Shown: in pieces, positions 37,383-45,759 of the stretch
Layout of the letters: each line of letters opens with the position of its first letter
Position numbering within the stretch: position 1 is the first letter of the stretch
DNA from: Serratia nevei
GTDB taxonomy: Bacteria; Pseudomonadota; Gammaproteobacteria; Enterobacterales; Enterobacteriaceae
Length of the DNA stretch: 64,000 nt
Direction of reading: 5' to 3'
Assembly (NCBI RefSeq): GCF_024160145.1
Contig: NZ_JAMYWQ010000010.1
Coordinates: 1 to 64,000 of the forward strand
The notes under the pieces: model-generated
Databases searched by the model: none
The model's input: the letters and a program-made list of their open reading frames with translations, nothing else
What the model was told of the DNA's origin: nothing
Program-made: the position numbers and the translations under genes

Positions 37383-39932
37383 TTATAAACACTGCCCGTT
37401 AACGAGACGAATCCCACCGCTCTCGGGCTGATTAGCCAATTGATAGTTGGCCTGACATTGCTGAGTCGCGTCATTGCCCCACTTAACCTGCAGCCGCCCG
37501 CTCTCCGCCAGGCCAGCCAGATAAACCTGGCCACCGTCGCCGACGATGCCGGCATTGTCTGAAGGGCTATTGAGATTGCTGACGGTGGCGCCGAATGGCA
37601 CCGGATTGCCACTGCGTGTCAGCAAGGTCAGCAAGACGCGGGCCCCGACATCCGGGTTGAAGCTGGCGCGCACCACGGCGCCGCGGGTTGGGATGACCGT
37701 TTGGCTGCTCAGCGTCATGTCGACATCCTCGGCGAAAGATTCACCGTCCAGCCCAACGATGTTGCGCCGATAAGGCGTCAGGTAAGGCACGACCGCATAG
37801 CCACGCCAGTCGGTGCTGACCCCGGTTTGGTTCAGAACATTAACTCCTGAGGCGCCTGGCGCCTGCACCAGCGCCACCGTATCGCCCAGCGGCTGCGACA
37901 GCGTGACGCCATTTTGGTGCACCAGAACGCCGCCCTGCACGCCGTAGTTCACCTGCTGGCGATGACGATCGTAGCCATAACCGAGGTTCCACTCGGCGAG
38001 GGCGCCTTTATAGTCCGCCTGAAGATTGCCGTTCGCCCCCACGCCCCTGCCGGTATAGCCCTGGCTGATGCTGTAGTTCAGGTTGTTGCCCGCCAGGGCG
38101 GTACCGCTTAACCCAAGATTGTTGCTGGTGGCACCATTGCGGCTGGTGTTCATGCTGTAGGTGGCGTAGCTGCCCGGCAGCCATTTGCTGAGCGGCACGC
38201 TGACGTTGAAAGCCACGATATGGTCACGAATACTGCTGCGATTGCCGTTACTGTCGTAGCCGTTCTGATTGAAGGTGTAATTCAGCCCGTAACTGACGGC
38301 TTCCCAGCTGTTGTTGTAACTGAGGCTGATGGACTGTGAACGACGGTTGTCATCCCAGTAGTCTTCGTTAAACAGGCTGAGCGACAGCGTTCCCCCCCGC
38401 TCCCACAGGCTTTGGCTCATCGTCAGCTCGGCGCGACTCTTCTTGTGATCGTTATAGATAGCGCTGTTGCCGCCGTAGCTCTCCAGCGCCTCTTGCAGGC
38501 TATAAAAACCGCGCGTGGAATAACGGTAGCTAGCCAGACTGAAGTTGGTGCCGGTTTCAATGAAGTTCTTGCCGTAACGCAGACGCCATGATTGCCCCTG
38601 CTCCTTCGGCCGAGTTTGCTGCTTGGTCCAGGCTTGGGTGACATCGGCAGACAGCGCCCCCACCGCCCCCAGGTTCTGCCCCCAACCTAGCGCCAGAGAC
38701 TGATATTTACTGGCCGCCTGCACGCCGCCATACAACGTGGCCCCCCACGGCAGACCGTAGATCCCGGTCGCCTGGCTGAACGGGCGCTCGTCAACGCCAC
38801 CGCCATATGAACGGTATTTCCCGCTGGTAAGGCTGTATTTAAAACGCCCTTCGCGCTGCAATACCGGCACCACGGCGTACGGCACGACAAAATGCTGCTC
38901 CTGGCCATCAGCCTCGCGCACGTTCACATTCAAGTCGCCGCTGCCGCCCGTGGGATACAGATCGGTAATTTCAAATGCCCCCGGCGGCACATAGCTTTGA
39001 TAAATCACGTAGCCGTTTTGCCTGATGACGATTTGTGCATTCGTGCGCGCGATCCCGCGTACCACCGGCGAGTACCCTTTCATGCTGTCAGGCAGGATGT
39101 CGTCCTCAGAGGCCAACTGCCCGCCGCGGAACTGCACGCTATCGAACACATCGCTGGGCGTTGTGCTGTCCCCCAGGGTCAGGCGGCTTTGCAACGCCAC
39201 GATATCGCGCTGCAGGTAGGTATTGATTGAGCGCCAGGAAGAAGAACCACCGGTGTAATGGTTCCAGATGGAATAGTTACGCAGGCGCCAGGCGCCCCAG
39301 TTGATGCCCGAACGCAGATTGAGGTAATAGTTATTGTTGTTCTGCCGTTCGCTGTCGCTCATCTGGCTATTGGCACCGCTGAAGTTGTAATTGACCAACA
39401 GCGCCGGTATGCCGGAGTCCCATTTATCCGGGGAAACATAGTCGCGCGCATTCAGGCGCAGCGCCGCCTGCGGGATGCTCAAATTCAGCCTCAACTGATT
39501 GAACAGGAATACCGCAGAGGCCTGCGGAATAGCCTGCGCCAGGTTGACGCAGCTATCTCCGGGCACCATCGCCGGGAACATGGCAACCCGCACCCCTAAT
39601 TCAGCCAACTTTTCCGTGCTGAAACAGGGTTGCAGCGTTTGCTTACCGCCAGCTCCCGGCAAAAGCCGGAACTCGACGTCAAGGCTGTCGATCTGTTCGC
39701 CGTTCAGATAAAGATCGACTCGGTAACGCCCAGGCGCCTGGCTGCTGTTCTCTTCAAACACGGAGAGATCGGCGCCGCGCAGCGCCGGGTTATCAATCTC
39801 CAGCAACGCCGGGTTGAAATAATCGCGCGCGTACACCACGCCGCTCGGACTCAGCAGTGCCACCTGACAAGATATCAGGCCGGCCAAAACCGATCGCGCT
39901 CCTGGTAAACCAATGCAATTCGGGTTATTCAT
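37383..39932 (-). CDS. Fimbrial outer-membrane usher
   Basis: The usher forms the pore that assembles and secretes pilin subunits delivered by the chaperone. The 849-residue protein has a signal peptide, an N-terminal chaperone-binding domain, a beta-barrel with the middle plug, and C-terminal domains. Typical stretches are FNPALLEIDNPALRGADLSVF, LRLNLSIPQAALRLNARDYV and GYSPVVRGIARTNAQIVIRQ. It is full length. The start follows GGAGTTAAAAGG. Confidence 0.95.
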   Translation of the reverse strand: MNNPNCIGLPGARSVLAGLISCQVALLSPSGVVYARDYFNPALLEIDNPALRGADLSVFEENSSQAPGRYRVDLYLNGEQIDSLDVEFRLLPGAGGKQTLQPCFSTEKLAELGVRVAMFPAMVPGDSCVNLAQAIPQASAVFLFNQLRLNLSIPQAALRLNARDYVSPDKWDSGIPALLVNYNFSGANSQMSDSERQNNNNYYLNLRSGINWGAWRLRNYSIWNHYTGGSSSWRSINTYLQRDIVALQSRLTLGDSTTPSDVFDSVQFRGGQLASEDDILPDSMKGYSPVVRGIARTNAQIVIRQNGYVIYQSYVPPGAFEITDLYPTGGSGDLNVNVREADGQEQHFVVPYAVVPVLQREGRFKYSLTSGKYRSYGGGVDERPFSQATGIYGLPWGATLYGGVQAASKYQSLALGWGQNLGAVGALSADVTQAWTKQQTRPKEQGQSWRLRYGKNFIETGTNFSLASYRYSTRGFYSLQEALESYGGNSAIYNDHKKSRAELTMSQSLWERGGTLSLSLFNEDYWDDNRRSQSISLSYNNSWEAVSYGLNYTFNQNGYDSNGNRSSIRDHIVAFNVSVPLSKWLPGSYATYSMNTSRNGATSNNLGLSGTALAGNNLNYSISQGYTGRGVGANGNLQADYKGALAEWNLGYGYDRHRQQVNYGVQGGVLVHQNGVTLSQPLGDTVALVQAPGASGVNVLNQTGVSTDWRGYAVVPYLTPYRRNIVGLDGESFAEDVDMTLSSQTVIPTRGAVVRASFNPDVGARVLLTLLTRSGNPVPFGATVSNLNSPSDNAGIVGDGGQVYLAGLAESGRLQVKWGNDATQQCQANYQLANQPESGGIRLVNGQCL

Positions 39933-40025
39933 CCTTTTAACTCCCTGTCCCGATTGGCTCGGCCCGACTAAACGTCAGGTAAGCCGAACACCCGCTCCAG
40001 CGCTGCCCCAGAGCAAAAAAACACC

Positions 40026-40703
40026 TTATAACGTGCTGGTAAAGGTCTGGCCGGTGCCGCCATAGTCGTTGATGATTTGCCAGCTCAGACTGCCACCTGC
40101 GCCACTCGCCGTCGGCAACGGGAAACTGGCGCTCGCCTGCGGCGCTACCATGGTGTTGCCGGTAATGGCGCGGCCATTCAGCTTCAAATTGAAAAAGGTG
40201 AGGTAGTAGGGAGAAGGGTTGGTCACCTGCAAACGATCGCCGCTGCGCCGCCACGTCACTTTACCGGCTGCCTCTTCCAGGTTGCCGCCGAGCCCCTGCG
40301 GGCGATAAATCAGCTTGATGCGGGTCTTGATCGCAATTTGCAGCGTGTTTTCTTTCTTTTCCACTGAAGGGATGGCCTTCACATTCAGCCAATACAGCGA
40401 CTCTCTGTCCGTCGGTAAATTGCCGCCCGCACGCACCACGCGCAGCAGGTTATTCTGGCCGCCGTCCAGGCGAAATAGCGGCGGCGTGATAATAAAAGGC
40501 GCTTTGGCGCTATCGCCCTCTTGCGCATCGACCCAGGATTGGATCAGATAAGGCACCGCATCCGGATTGTTGATATTCAGAGCAGACTCTTTTTTGCCAC
40601 CGTCGTAGATGAGGCGCGTTCCCCCCACCACCACGCCGGCCTCAACCGGGGTCCAAAGCGTCAACAACAACGCCGCCGTCAGCGCAAAATATCCAGCTTT
40701 CAT
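40026..40703 (-). CDS. Periplasmic fimbrial chaperone
   Basis: This 225-residue FimC/PapD-type chaperone has a signal peptide ending at TPVEA and two Ig-like domains. The subunit-docking pattern is seen in VVGGTRLIYDGGKKESALNI and in the strand with YLIQSWVDAQEGD and PPLFRLDGGQNNLLRVVRAG. It lies between the major pilin and the usher genes, the standard order, and starts after an AAGAGAAG site. Confidence 0.94.
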   Translation of the reverse strand: MKAGYFALTAALLLTLWTPVEAGVVVGGTRLIYDGGKKESALNINNPDAVPYLIQSWVDAQEGDSAKAPFIITPPLFRLDGGQNNLLRVVRAGGNLPTDRESLYWLNVKAIPSVEKKENTLQIAIKTRIKLIYRPQGLGGNLEEAAGKVTWRRSGDRLQVTNPSPYYLTFFNLKLNGRAITGNTMVAPQASASFPLPTASGAGGSLSWQIINDYGGTGQTFTSTL

Positions 40704-40739
40704 TATCTTCTCTTCCCGTTTCCATCACCGATGAATAAA

Positions 40740-40765
40740 GAGCCAGAGAACACGCCCTCTGGCTC
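40740..40765 (-). terminator. Stem-loop between major pilin and chaperone genes
   Basis: GAGCCAGAG and CTCTGGCTC form a perfect 9-base stem with an 8-base loop in the 99-base gap. Such structures often lower expression of the assembly genes relative to the pilin. On the minus strand the following bases are only weakly T-rich; the long T-run is on the plus side. Confidence 0.55.
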
Positions 40766-40802
40766 ATTTTTTTAACTATTTCGCCGCCGTAACGGCATGG
40801 CC

Positions 40803-41324
40803 TTACTGATAAACGATGGTGAAGTTGGCCGTGGCATTTGCGCTACCAACGGTCACGTTGTCATAAGCGAAATAGCGCGCGACAAAGCCCAGGGAGTTGT
40901 CTTTGTTCTCTTCCAGCGTGTACACGCGGGAATCGTTGCCGATATTGAGCACGTTGCTGGCATCGTCCAGCAGCTGCACGCCAATGCCTTTCGCAACGTC
41001 AGCGGTACCGGCGCCGGTCAGTTGCAGCAAGCCGGACTGCCCCTGAACCTGCGTACCGTCAAAACGCACGGTGGCGCCAGTGACAGTGGCCGGGCAGTTT
41101 TTCAGCACCAGGTTGAAGGCTTTGGCGCCGGCCGTTTTAGAGAGGGTGAAGGCGTCTTTGGCAATCTTGCCCAGCGCGACCTGTTTGTTCTGGGAATCCG
41201 GATCGACGGTGCAAGACTGATCGGTAATGGTGCCGGTGATATTCAGCGCACCATCAGCCGCGAACGCAGAAGTGGTAAATGCAGATGCGGTCAATACAGC
41301 AAGAGCCAACAGATTCTTTTTCAT
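40803..41324 (-). CDS. Major fimbrial subunit (type 1 pilin-like)
   Basis: The 173-residue product starts MKKNLLALAVLTASAFTTSA and is cleaved after SAFA. The mature pilin has two cysteines (TITDQSCTVD and LKNCPATV) for the conserved disulfide and a C-terminal beta strand ending NFTIVYQ. The start at 41324 follows AGGA. It is the first gene of the fimbrial operon and lies about 145 bases from the inner edge of the putative invertible element. Confidence 0.94.
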   Translation of the reverse strand: MKKNLLALAVLTASAFTTSAFAADGALNITGTITDQSCTVDPDSQNKQVALGKIAKDAFTLSKTAGAKAFNLVLKNCPATVTGATVRFDGTQVQGQSGLLQLTGAGTADVAKGIGVQLLDDASNVLNIGNDSRVYTLEENKDNSLGFVARYFAYDNVTVGSANATANFTIVYQ

Positions 41325-41468
41325 CCTACTTTCCTTAAAATTATGCAAAGTATGCATGGGTTTATTTCCGACATATCCTTAATGTCATTCCTTTTATTTA
41401 GTTCCATGAATGGGAAGTGCCCTTAGCCAGGCTGATTAATGGCCTCAGGGTTATTCACCCAAACGATT

Positions 41469-41486
41469 CATTTTGAACTAAAGTGA
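41469..41486 (+). repeat. Left inverted repeat of the putative phase switch
   Basis: CATTTTGAACTAAAGTGA, matching the reverse complement of 41758-41775 at 16 of 18 positions. It is proximal to the pilin gene. Confidence 0.7.
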
Positions 41487-41723
41487 CTCCTTTGGTTTTT
41501 AAAACCAAAAGAAGACAGTTTATTAGGATTTAAAACCAACTTTACGCCGTGAGATTATCAAATCAGACTAAAAAACTTAGGCGCTAGCCATGTGATTTAA
41601 AATTGCGGATCTTTGATTAGGATTTTACTTAGAACCAGAGGCGGCGTGCGGCATGAAAACAGAATCTAACTAGCTGTTTTTAAATCAAATTAACCTTTAA
41701 TCAAGAAAGAAGGCATGGGAATA

Positions 41724-41752
41724 TTGACATTGTTTTTACGCGTCCTTACAGT
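41724..41752 (+). promoter_or_regulatory. Promoter inside the putative phase switch
   Basis: A perfect -35 hexamer TTGACA (41724-41729), a 17-base spacer and TACAGT (41747-41752) form a sigma-70 promoter directed to the right. In this orientation it reads into the 3' end of the adjacent recombinase gene in antisense. Inversion between the repeats would place it just outside the left repeat, facing the pilin gene. Confidence 0.6.
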
Positions 41753-41757
41753 ATGTT

Positions 41758-41775
41758 TCAGTTTAGTTCAAAGTG
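41758..41775 (-). repeat. Right inverted repeat of the putative phase switch
   Basis: TCAGTTTAGTTCAAAGTG, the partner of 41469-41486. It lies 30 bases past the stop codon of the recombinase gene at 41806. Confidence 0.7.
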
Positions 41776-41805
41776 ACTCCTTCACATTATCAACTTAAAT
41801 CACGC

Positions 41806-42354
41806 TTACCAAATTTCCTTAAATCGCTGCGCATTACTGGCGGTATAAATCACCGTATTCTGGATATTTCGGTGCCCGAGGTAATCCTGTATTAAACGGG
41901 TGTCTACACCGCGGTCTGCCAATGCAAATCCGCAACCGTGCCGCAGCATATGCGGGTGGGCGTTGACCTCCAATTTCGCAGCCTGGCTGTAATGACGAAT
42001 CAACCCGTAGATACGTTGACGCGACAGGCGGCCGCCGCGATTGGAAAGGAACAACCACTCCCGATCGGCCCAACGGTGCCGCCGACGTTTGTCCAACCAG
42101 CGCCGCAGACACTGCCTTTCGCGCAGATAGAGCGGATGCACGGTGGAAAAACCATTCTTCAACCGGTGCACATAGATATTTCCACCTTCCAGGTCGATAT
42201 CCGACAAACGCCACCCCCCTATTTCACTGGCGCGGCACCCATGAATAAAACACATATAAATCAAACAATAATCGCGTTCTGGATTCTTTCCATGCAGCGT
42301 GACCTCAAGCAGTCTCTCCACTTCGGAAGGCGTCAGATGTTTACGATTAGACAT
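41806..42354 (-). CDS. FimB/FimE-family tyrosine recombinase next to the switch
   Basis: This 182-residue recombinase has the catalytic set: Arg41 (GCRASEIGG), HPHMLRHGCGF and GHRNIQNTVIYTASN with the Tyr nucleophile. It lies beside the right inverted repeat and is the most likely enzyme to flip it. It is a clear paralogue of the recombinase at 33487, with similar length and motifs. It reads toward the switch, so the OFF-orientation promoter would produce antisense RNA to it. Confidence 0.9.
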   Translation of the reverse strand: MSNRKHLTPSEVERLLEVTLHGKNPERDYCLIYMCFIHGCRASEIGGWRLSDIDLEGGNIYVHRLKNGFSTVHPLYLRERQCLRRWLDKRRRHRWADREWLFLSNRGGRLSRQRIYGLIRHYSQAAKLEVNAHPHMLRHGCGFALADRGVDTRLIQDYLGHRNIQNTVIYTASNAQRFKEIW

Positions 42355-42870
42355 ACAACCTCATTACTTTGATCGGAAAAGTGTGGCTGGCATTTTCCTT
42401 TTACATCACCACAATGGACACTCAGGGCAGCCCCTGGCTTATGGATAGGTTCCTGCATCCAGCGCGGAGTATAGCGGATTTACCGAACGCAAACAGCGGA
42501 TAGACGTTATTCTCACCCTAGTGCTCTGCCAACGTTAATAGGTGCGACCCACTTCCTATTCGGCTACAAATAAAGAAACCGTTTCCCTCCCTATTCGCCT
42601 TAGCATGCATTGTCACTATTACGCACAATGTCTGGTTGCAGTGGTAATTTAATCGGCAAAACAAAGAATACTCTTAAATTAGCGTTATCTGATTAACCTC
42701 ACCGGCAAGAGGCGAACAAAAACCCTCACCATTAATCCGTATTAACCTGACGAATAAGTTTTAATATTTATAGCTACCGATAATGGGATGAAATGAGGGG
42801 GAGAGGAGGTAAAATAGGAGCAATCCCCCCCCAAGCTTGATCTTGGCAAACGCTCGCTGGGGGGATGAAA
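42355..42870. other. Gap between the fimbrial island and the peptide operon
   Basis: This 516-base AT-rich stretch holds the promoter side of the recombinase gene and, at its right end, the terminator of the acyl-carrier-protein operon. I see no supported gene. Confidence 0.5.
42822..42866 (-). terminator. Terminator-like stem-loop after the acyl carrier protein gene
   Basis: On the minus strand ATCCCCCCA (42866 downward) pairs with TGGGGGGGGAT around a loop, followed by a partly T-rich stretch ending TATTTT. It lies directly after the last gene of the peptide operon. Confidence 0.5.
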
Positions 42871-43113
42871 TTATTGGCTGACTATCACGTGGCACAACTC
42901 GCCGAGGGTCAACTCAGGGTGCTCGATAAGCATTTCCGCCGTGAGCGTAATGCCGAATTCACGCCGAACCCCCAGCATCAGCTCCATATAGTCCAGGCTA
43001 TCCAGCCCAAGTTGCTGCAGTGGCATATCTGCCGACAGCCGCGTGCTCTCCATCCCTCGGGCTTCACACAACATGCCGCAAATCGTCTCATATATCCGAT
43101 GATACTTTTCCAT
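42871..43113 (-). CDS. Stand-alone acyl carrier protein
   Basis: This 80-residue protein has the phosphopantetheine attachment Ser39 in QLGLDSLDYMELM. It differs from the housekeeping AcpP and is therefore a dedicated carrier. It is the last gene of the peptide operon, directly after a ketosynthase gene. ATG 43113 is chosen; ATG 43131 is also in frame and would overlap the ketosynthase stop. I infer that it carries a fatty-acyl chain for the acyltransferase of the same operon. Confidence 0.87.
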   Translation of the reverse strand: MEKYHRIYETICGMLCEARGMESTRLSADMPLQQLGLDSLDYMELMLGVRREFGITLTAEMLIEHPELTLGELCHVIVSQ

Positions 43114-43123
43114 ACGCCTGCCG

Positions 43124-44377
43124 TTATTCATGGTGACCGCCAAATACCAGTGCCGCATTGGCACCGCCGAAACCGAAGCTCAGGCTCATGATATTGCGCA
43201 GACGACCGTGCCGATGCCCTTCGCGAATATAATCAAGGTCGCATTCGGGGTCGGCCGTGTGCAAATGGCAGGTTGCCGGCATAATTTGCTGCTGTAATGC
43301 CTGCAGGCAGACGATCGCCTCAAAGCTGCCCGAAGCGCCGAGCAGGTGCCCGGTATAGGATTTCGTGCTGGAAATCGGCGTGCGATAAGCATCTCGCCCC
43401 AGCGCTGCCTTGATCGCCTCGGTTTCGTTCACATCATTTTGCGGCGTAGACGTGCCATGTGCGTTGATATAGTCGATGTTGTGACTGTCGAGCCCCGCCT
43501 GCTCTAAAGCCCGTCGTATGGTTTTCACTTTCGCCTGCTGATCCTCCGCCGGGGAGGTAAGATCAAAAGCGTCTGAAAAATTGCCGTATCCTTTGATCTC
43601 CCCCAGTATCTTCGCACCTCGCGCCAACGCCGCCTCTCGCTCTTCCAGACATAACACGGCGGCCCCTTCCGCCAGGACGAAGCCGCTGCGCTCCCGGCTG
43701 AACGGGCAACTGGCTTTGGCGATATCCTTTTGTTCCCGGCTCAGCAAACGCAACGCATCGATATTCCAGATTGCACCGTTACCGCTCAACGATTCCGACG
43801 CGCCGGCCAACATCATGGAAGCACGACCGCAGCGAATCGCCTCAAACGCATCGCCGATAGCGATGCCGCCGGTCGCGCAGGCCGCCGCCGGCGAACCTTG
43901 ATACCCCCGCAGCAACCACTGCTGGCTGCATATGGCGGTCGCGATATTGGGCATCGCGTGGAAACAACCAAACAGCTGCCCCAATCCGGATTGCAGATAG
44001 TCGGCATTGTTTTGCATGATTTCATCCTGGCCGCCCCAACCACTGCCGATAATCGCCCCGCACTCCAGCGACGTATAAAAGTGTGCCGGCCCCACGGAGG
44101 ATGAAGAAAACGCCATGGCTATCGCTTCCGTGGCGGCAGCAAGCGCCAGTCTGGCAAATCTGGGCAGCCGGCGTCGCATCCGAGCGGCAATGCCCTCCAG
44201 CGGCGGCTCGGCATCCAACAAAGCAAAAAAGCGCGCGTGGATCCCTGCCGCCGATTTATCGTGATAGCGATACGCCAGACGGTTGGCCATGATAGCCTGC
44301 CAGTTTTGCTGGGCATTGGTTCCCAATGCGGTCACGGCACCGTAGCCGGTAACCACTACTCGTCTTCTTTTCTCCAT
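43124..44377 (-). CDS. Beta-ketoacyl synthase (FabF-like), dedicated
   Basis: This 417-residue condensing enzyme has the full Cys-His-His triad: Cys167 in SPAAACATGG, His307 in NAHGTSTPQND and His344 in STKSYTGHLLGASG, with Lys339. It should elongate an acyl chain on a carrier protein. No ketoreductase, dehydratase or malonyltransferase is nearby, so it would depend on housekeeping enzymes. It ends where the acyl carrier protein gene starts, and starts 2 bases after the outer-membrane factor gene ends. Confidence 0.88.
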   Translation of the reverse strand: MEKRRRVVVTGYGAVTALGTNAQQNWQAIMANRLAYRYHDKSAAGIHARFFALLDAEPPLEGIAARMRRRLPRFARLALAAATEAIAMAFSSSSVGPAHFYTSLECGAIIGSGWGGQDEIMQNNADYLQSGLGQLFGCFHAMPNIATAICSQQWLLRGYQGSPAAACATGGIAIGDAFEAIRCGRASMMLAGASESLSGNGAIWNIDALRLLSREQKDIAKASCPFSRERSGFVLAEGAAVLCLEEREAALARGAKILGEIKGYGNFSDAFDLTSPAEDQQAKVKTIRRALEQAGLDSHNIDYINAHGTSTPQNDVNETEAIKAALGRDAYRTPISSTKSYTGHLLGASGSFEAIVCLQALQQQIMPATCHLHTADPECDLDYIREGHRHGRLRNIMSLSFGFGGANAALVFGGHHE

Positions 44378-44379
44378 AC

Positions 44380-45759
44380 TTATTCTCCTTGCCCCGATGC
44401 GAAAGCCTCGTTGCCGCCCAGCGCCAGCCAGAGCTGCATCGTGGCGTTCAGGTAGCGGTATTGCAGTGCGGACAGCGAATTCTCGCCGGTCAACACCGCG
44501 TCTTGCGCATCCAGTAGCGTTTGCAGCGCAACGGAACCGGCCAGATATTGACGTTGCGCCAGCACCACCGCCTGTCGGCTCATCGCCAGATGCCTGCGTT
44601 GGTTATCAATTTGCCGCTGCGCCTCCAGCCGTTGCCGCATGGCGTTGTCCACATCGGCCAACGCACGGTGAACCGCGTCGCGAAACTGAATCTCCGCACG
44701 CTGTGCCTGCACTGCCGCTTTGTCGCTGGACAAGCGCATCTTGCGCCATTCGATGAACGGCAGCGTCAACATTGCCCCCAGCGAGCGCGAAGGTTCACTG
44801 AACCACTGACGAAAAAGCCCGCTGCCGGCCTCCAGCCCGGCCTCCAGGCTCAGCGTCGGATAGAAGCTCAATCTGGTGACCTCCCCACCGGCCAACGCCG
44901 CTCTCAGTCGGCGCTCTGCGGCCTGAATATCCGGCCGCCGCGCAATCACCGCCGCCGGCTGGCGCTGTACAACGGCGACCTCTTCAAGCGGCAACGTGCG
45001 CCGTTCGCTATAACGCAACAGCGGCGATTGTCCGAACAACAGCGCCAGCGAATTACGTGCGTCTTCCCGCAGTCGCGCGAGCTCATGCAATTGGTTTTCC
45101 CGCGCCAACAGACTTTGCTCGGCCTGCAACAGCTCGAATCGGCCCACGTCGCCTGCGGTGTGGCGGGCCGCCAGCAGCCGCAAGGTCTCACGCGCGATCG
45201 TCACCGCCTGTTGCTGATGGGTGATCTGCTGATTCAAATCAGCGATCTGCCAATACCCGCGAGCGGTAGCCCCGATCAAGGTCAACGCAGTATTGCGCCG
45301 GTCCAACTCCGAGGCGGCGGCCAGCCACTCGGCCTGTTCGCGAATGCGCGCCAATTTGCCCCATAAATCCAGTTCATAGCTCAGGGATAGCCCCGCACGG
45401 TAGCTTTCTTGCGGCCGGGCGGCACCGCGCAGCGCCCCGGTATTGCGGCCGCTCAGGCTGGCGGCCAGATCCGGCGTCACATTGCCTTCCGCCAATCCGG
45501 CGTCCAACAGAGCCTCACGCCACTGCAATCCGGCCAATGCCAGATCCTGATTCGCGATCAGTACGCCATCGATCAGCGCGGAAAGCTGTGGGTCATTAAA
45601 GTTTTCCCACCAGGCGACGCCCGCCCGCAACAAACCGGAGCGCTCTTCCACCACGCGCCACTGCTGCGGCAACGGCGATGGCGATGTGGCGTCGATCGGC
45701 CGCCATCCGCAAGCGCTCAGCGACAGCATCACCAGCCCGGCAAAGAGGAATCGGCTCAT
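44380..45759 (-). CDS. Outer-membrane efflux lipoprotein (NodT/TolC family)
   Basis: This 459-residue protein has a lipoprotein signal with lipobox LSAC (Cys17) and the two repeats of the outer-membrane efflux family, with NodT-type stretches such as VAWWENFNDPQLSALIDGVL and LSLSYELDLWGKLARIREQA. It should form the outer-membrane duct for the MacA/MacB-like pair encoded just before it. Its ATG overlaps the MacB-like stop by 4 bases. Confidence 0.9.
   Translation of the reverse strand: MSRFLFAGLVMLSLSACGWRPIDATSPSPLPQQWRVVEERSGLLRAGVAWWENFNDPQLSALIDGVLIANQDLALAGLQWREALLDAGLAEGNVTPDLAASLSGRNTGALRGAARPQESYRAGLSLSYELDLWGKLARIREQAEWLAAASELDRRNTALTLIGATARGYWQIADLNQQITHQQQAVTIARETLRLLAARHTAGDVGRFELLQAEQSLLARENQLHELARLREDARNSLALLFGQSPLLRYSERRTLPLEEVAVVQRQPAAVIARRPDIQAAERRLRAALAGGEVTRLSFYPTLSLEAGLEAGSGLFRQWFSEPSRSLGAMLTLPFIEWRKMRLSSDKAAVQAQRAEIQFRDAVHRALADVDNAMRQRLEAQRQIDNQRRHLAMSRQAVVLAQRQYLAGSVALQTLLDAQDAVLTGENSLSALQYRYLNATMQLWLALGGNEAFASGQGE

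Larger units (their letters stand above)
41469..41775. promoter_or_regulatory. Putative invertible phase switch (fimS-like) of the fimbrial operon
   Basis: Imperfect inverted repeats at 41469-41486 and 41758-41775 (16 of 18 positions match; core TTTGAACTAAA/TTTAGTTCAAA) bound a segment of about 300 bp upstream of the pilin gene. A FimB-type recombinase gene is adjacent. E. coli fimS is 314 bp with short inverted repeats and the same neighbours. A promoter inside points away from the pilin gene, so the assembled orientation looks OFF. GTGACTCCTT follows both repeats in the same direction. Confidence 0.72.

Noticed and set aside
42355-42820. Possible second invertible element between the recombinase and the peptide operon
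   Set aside because: I found no pair of inverted repeats matching those of the pilin-side switch.
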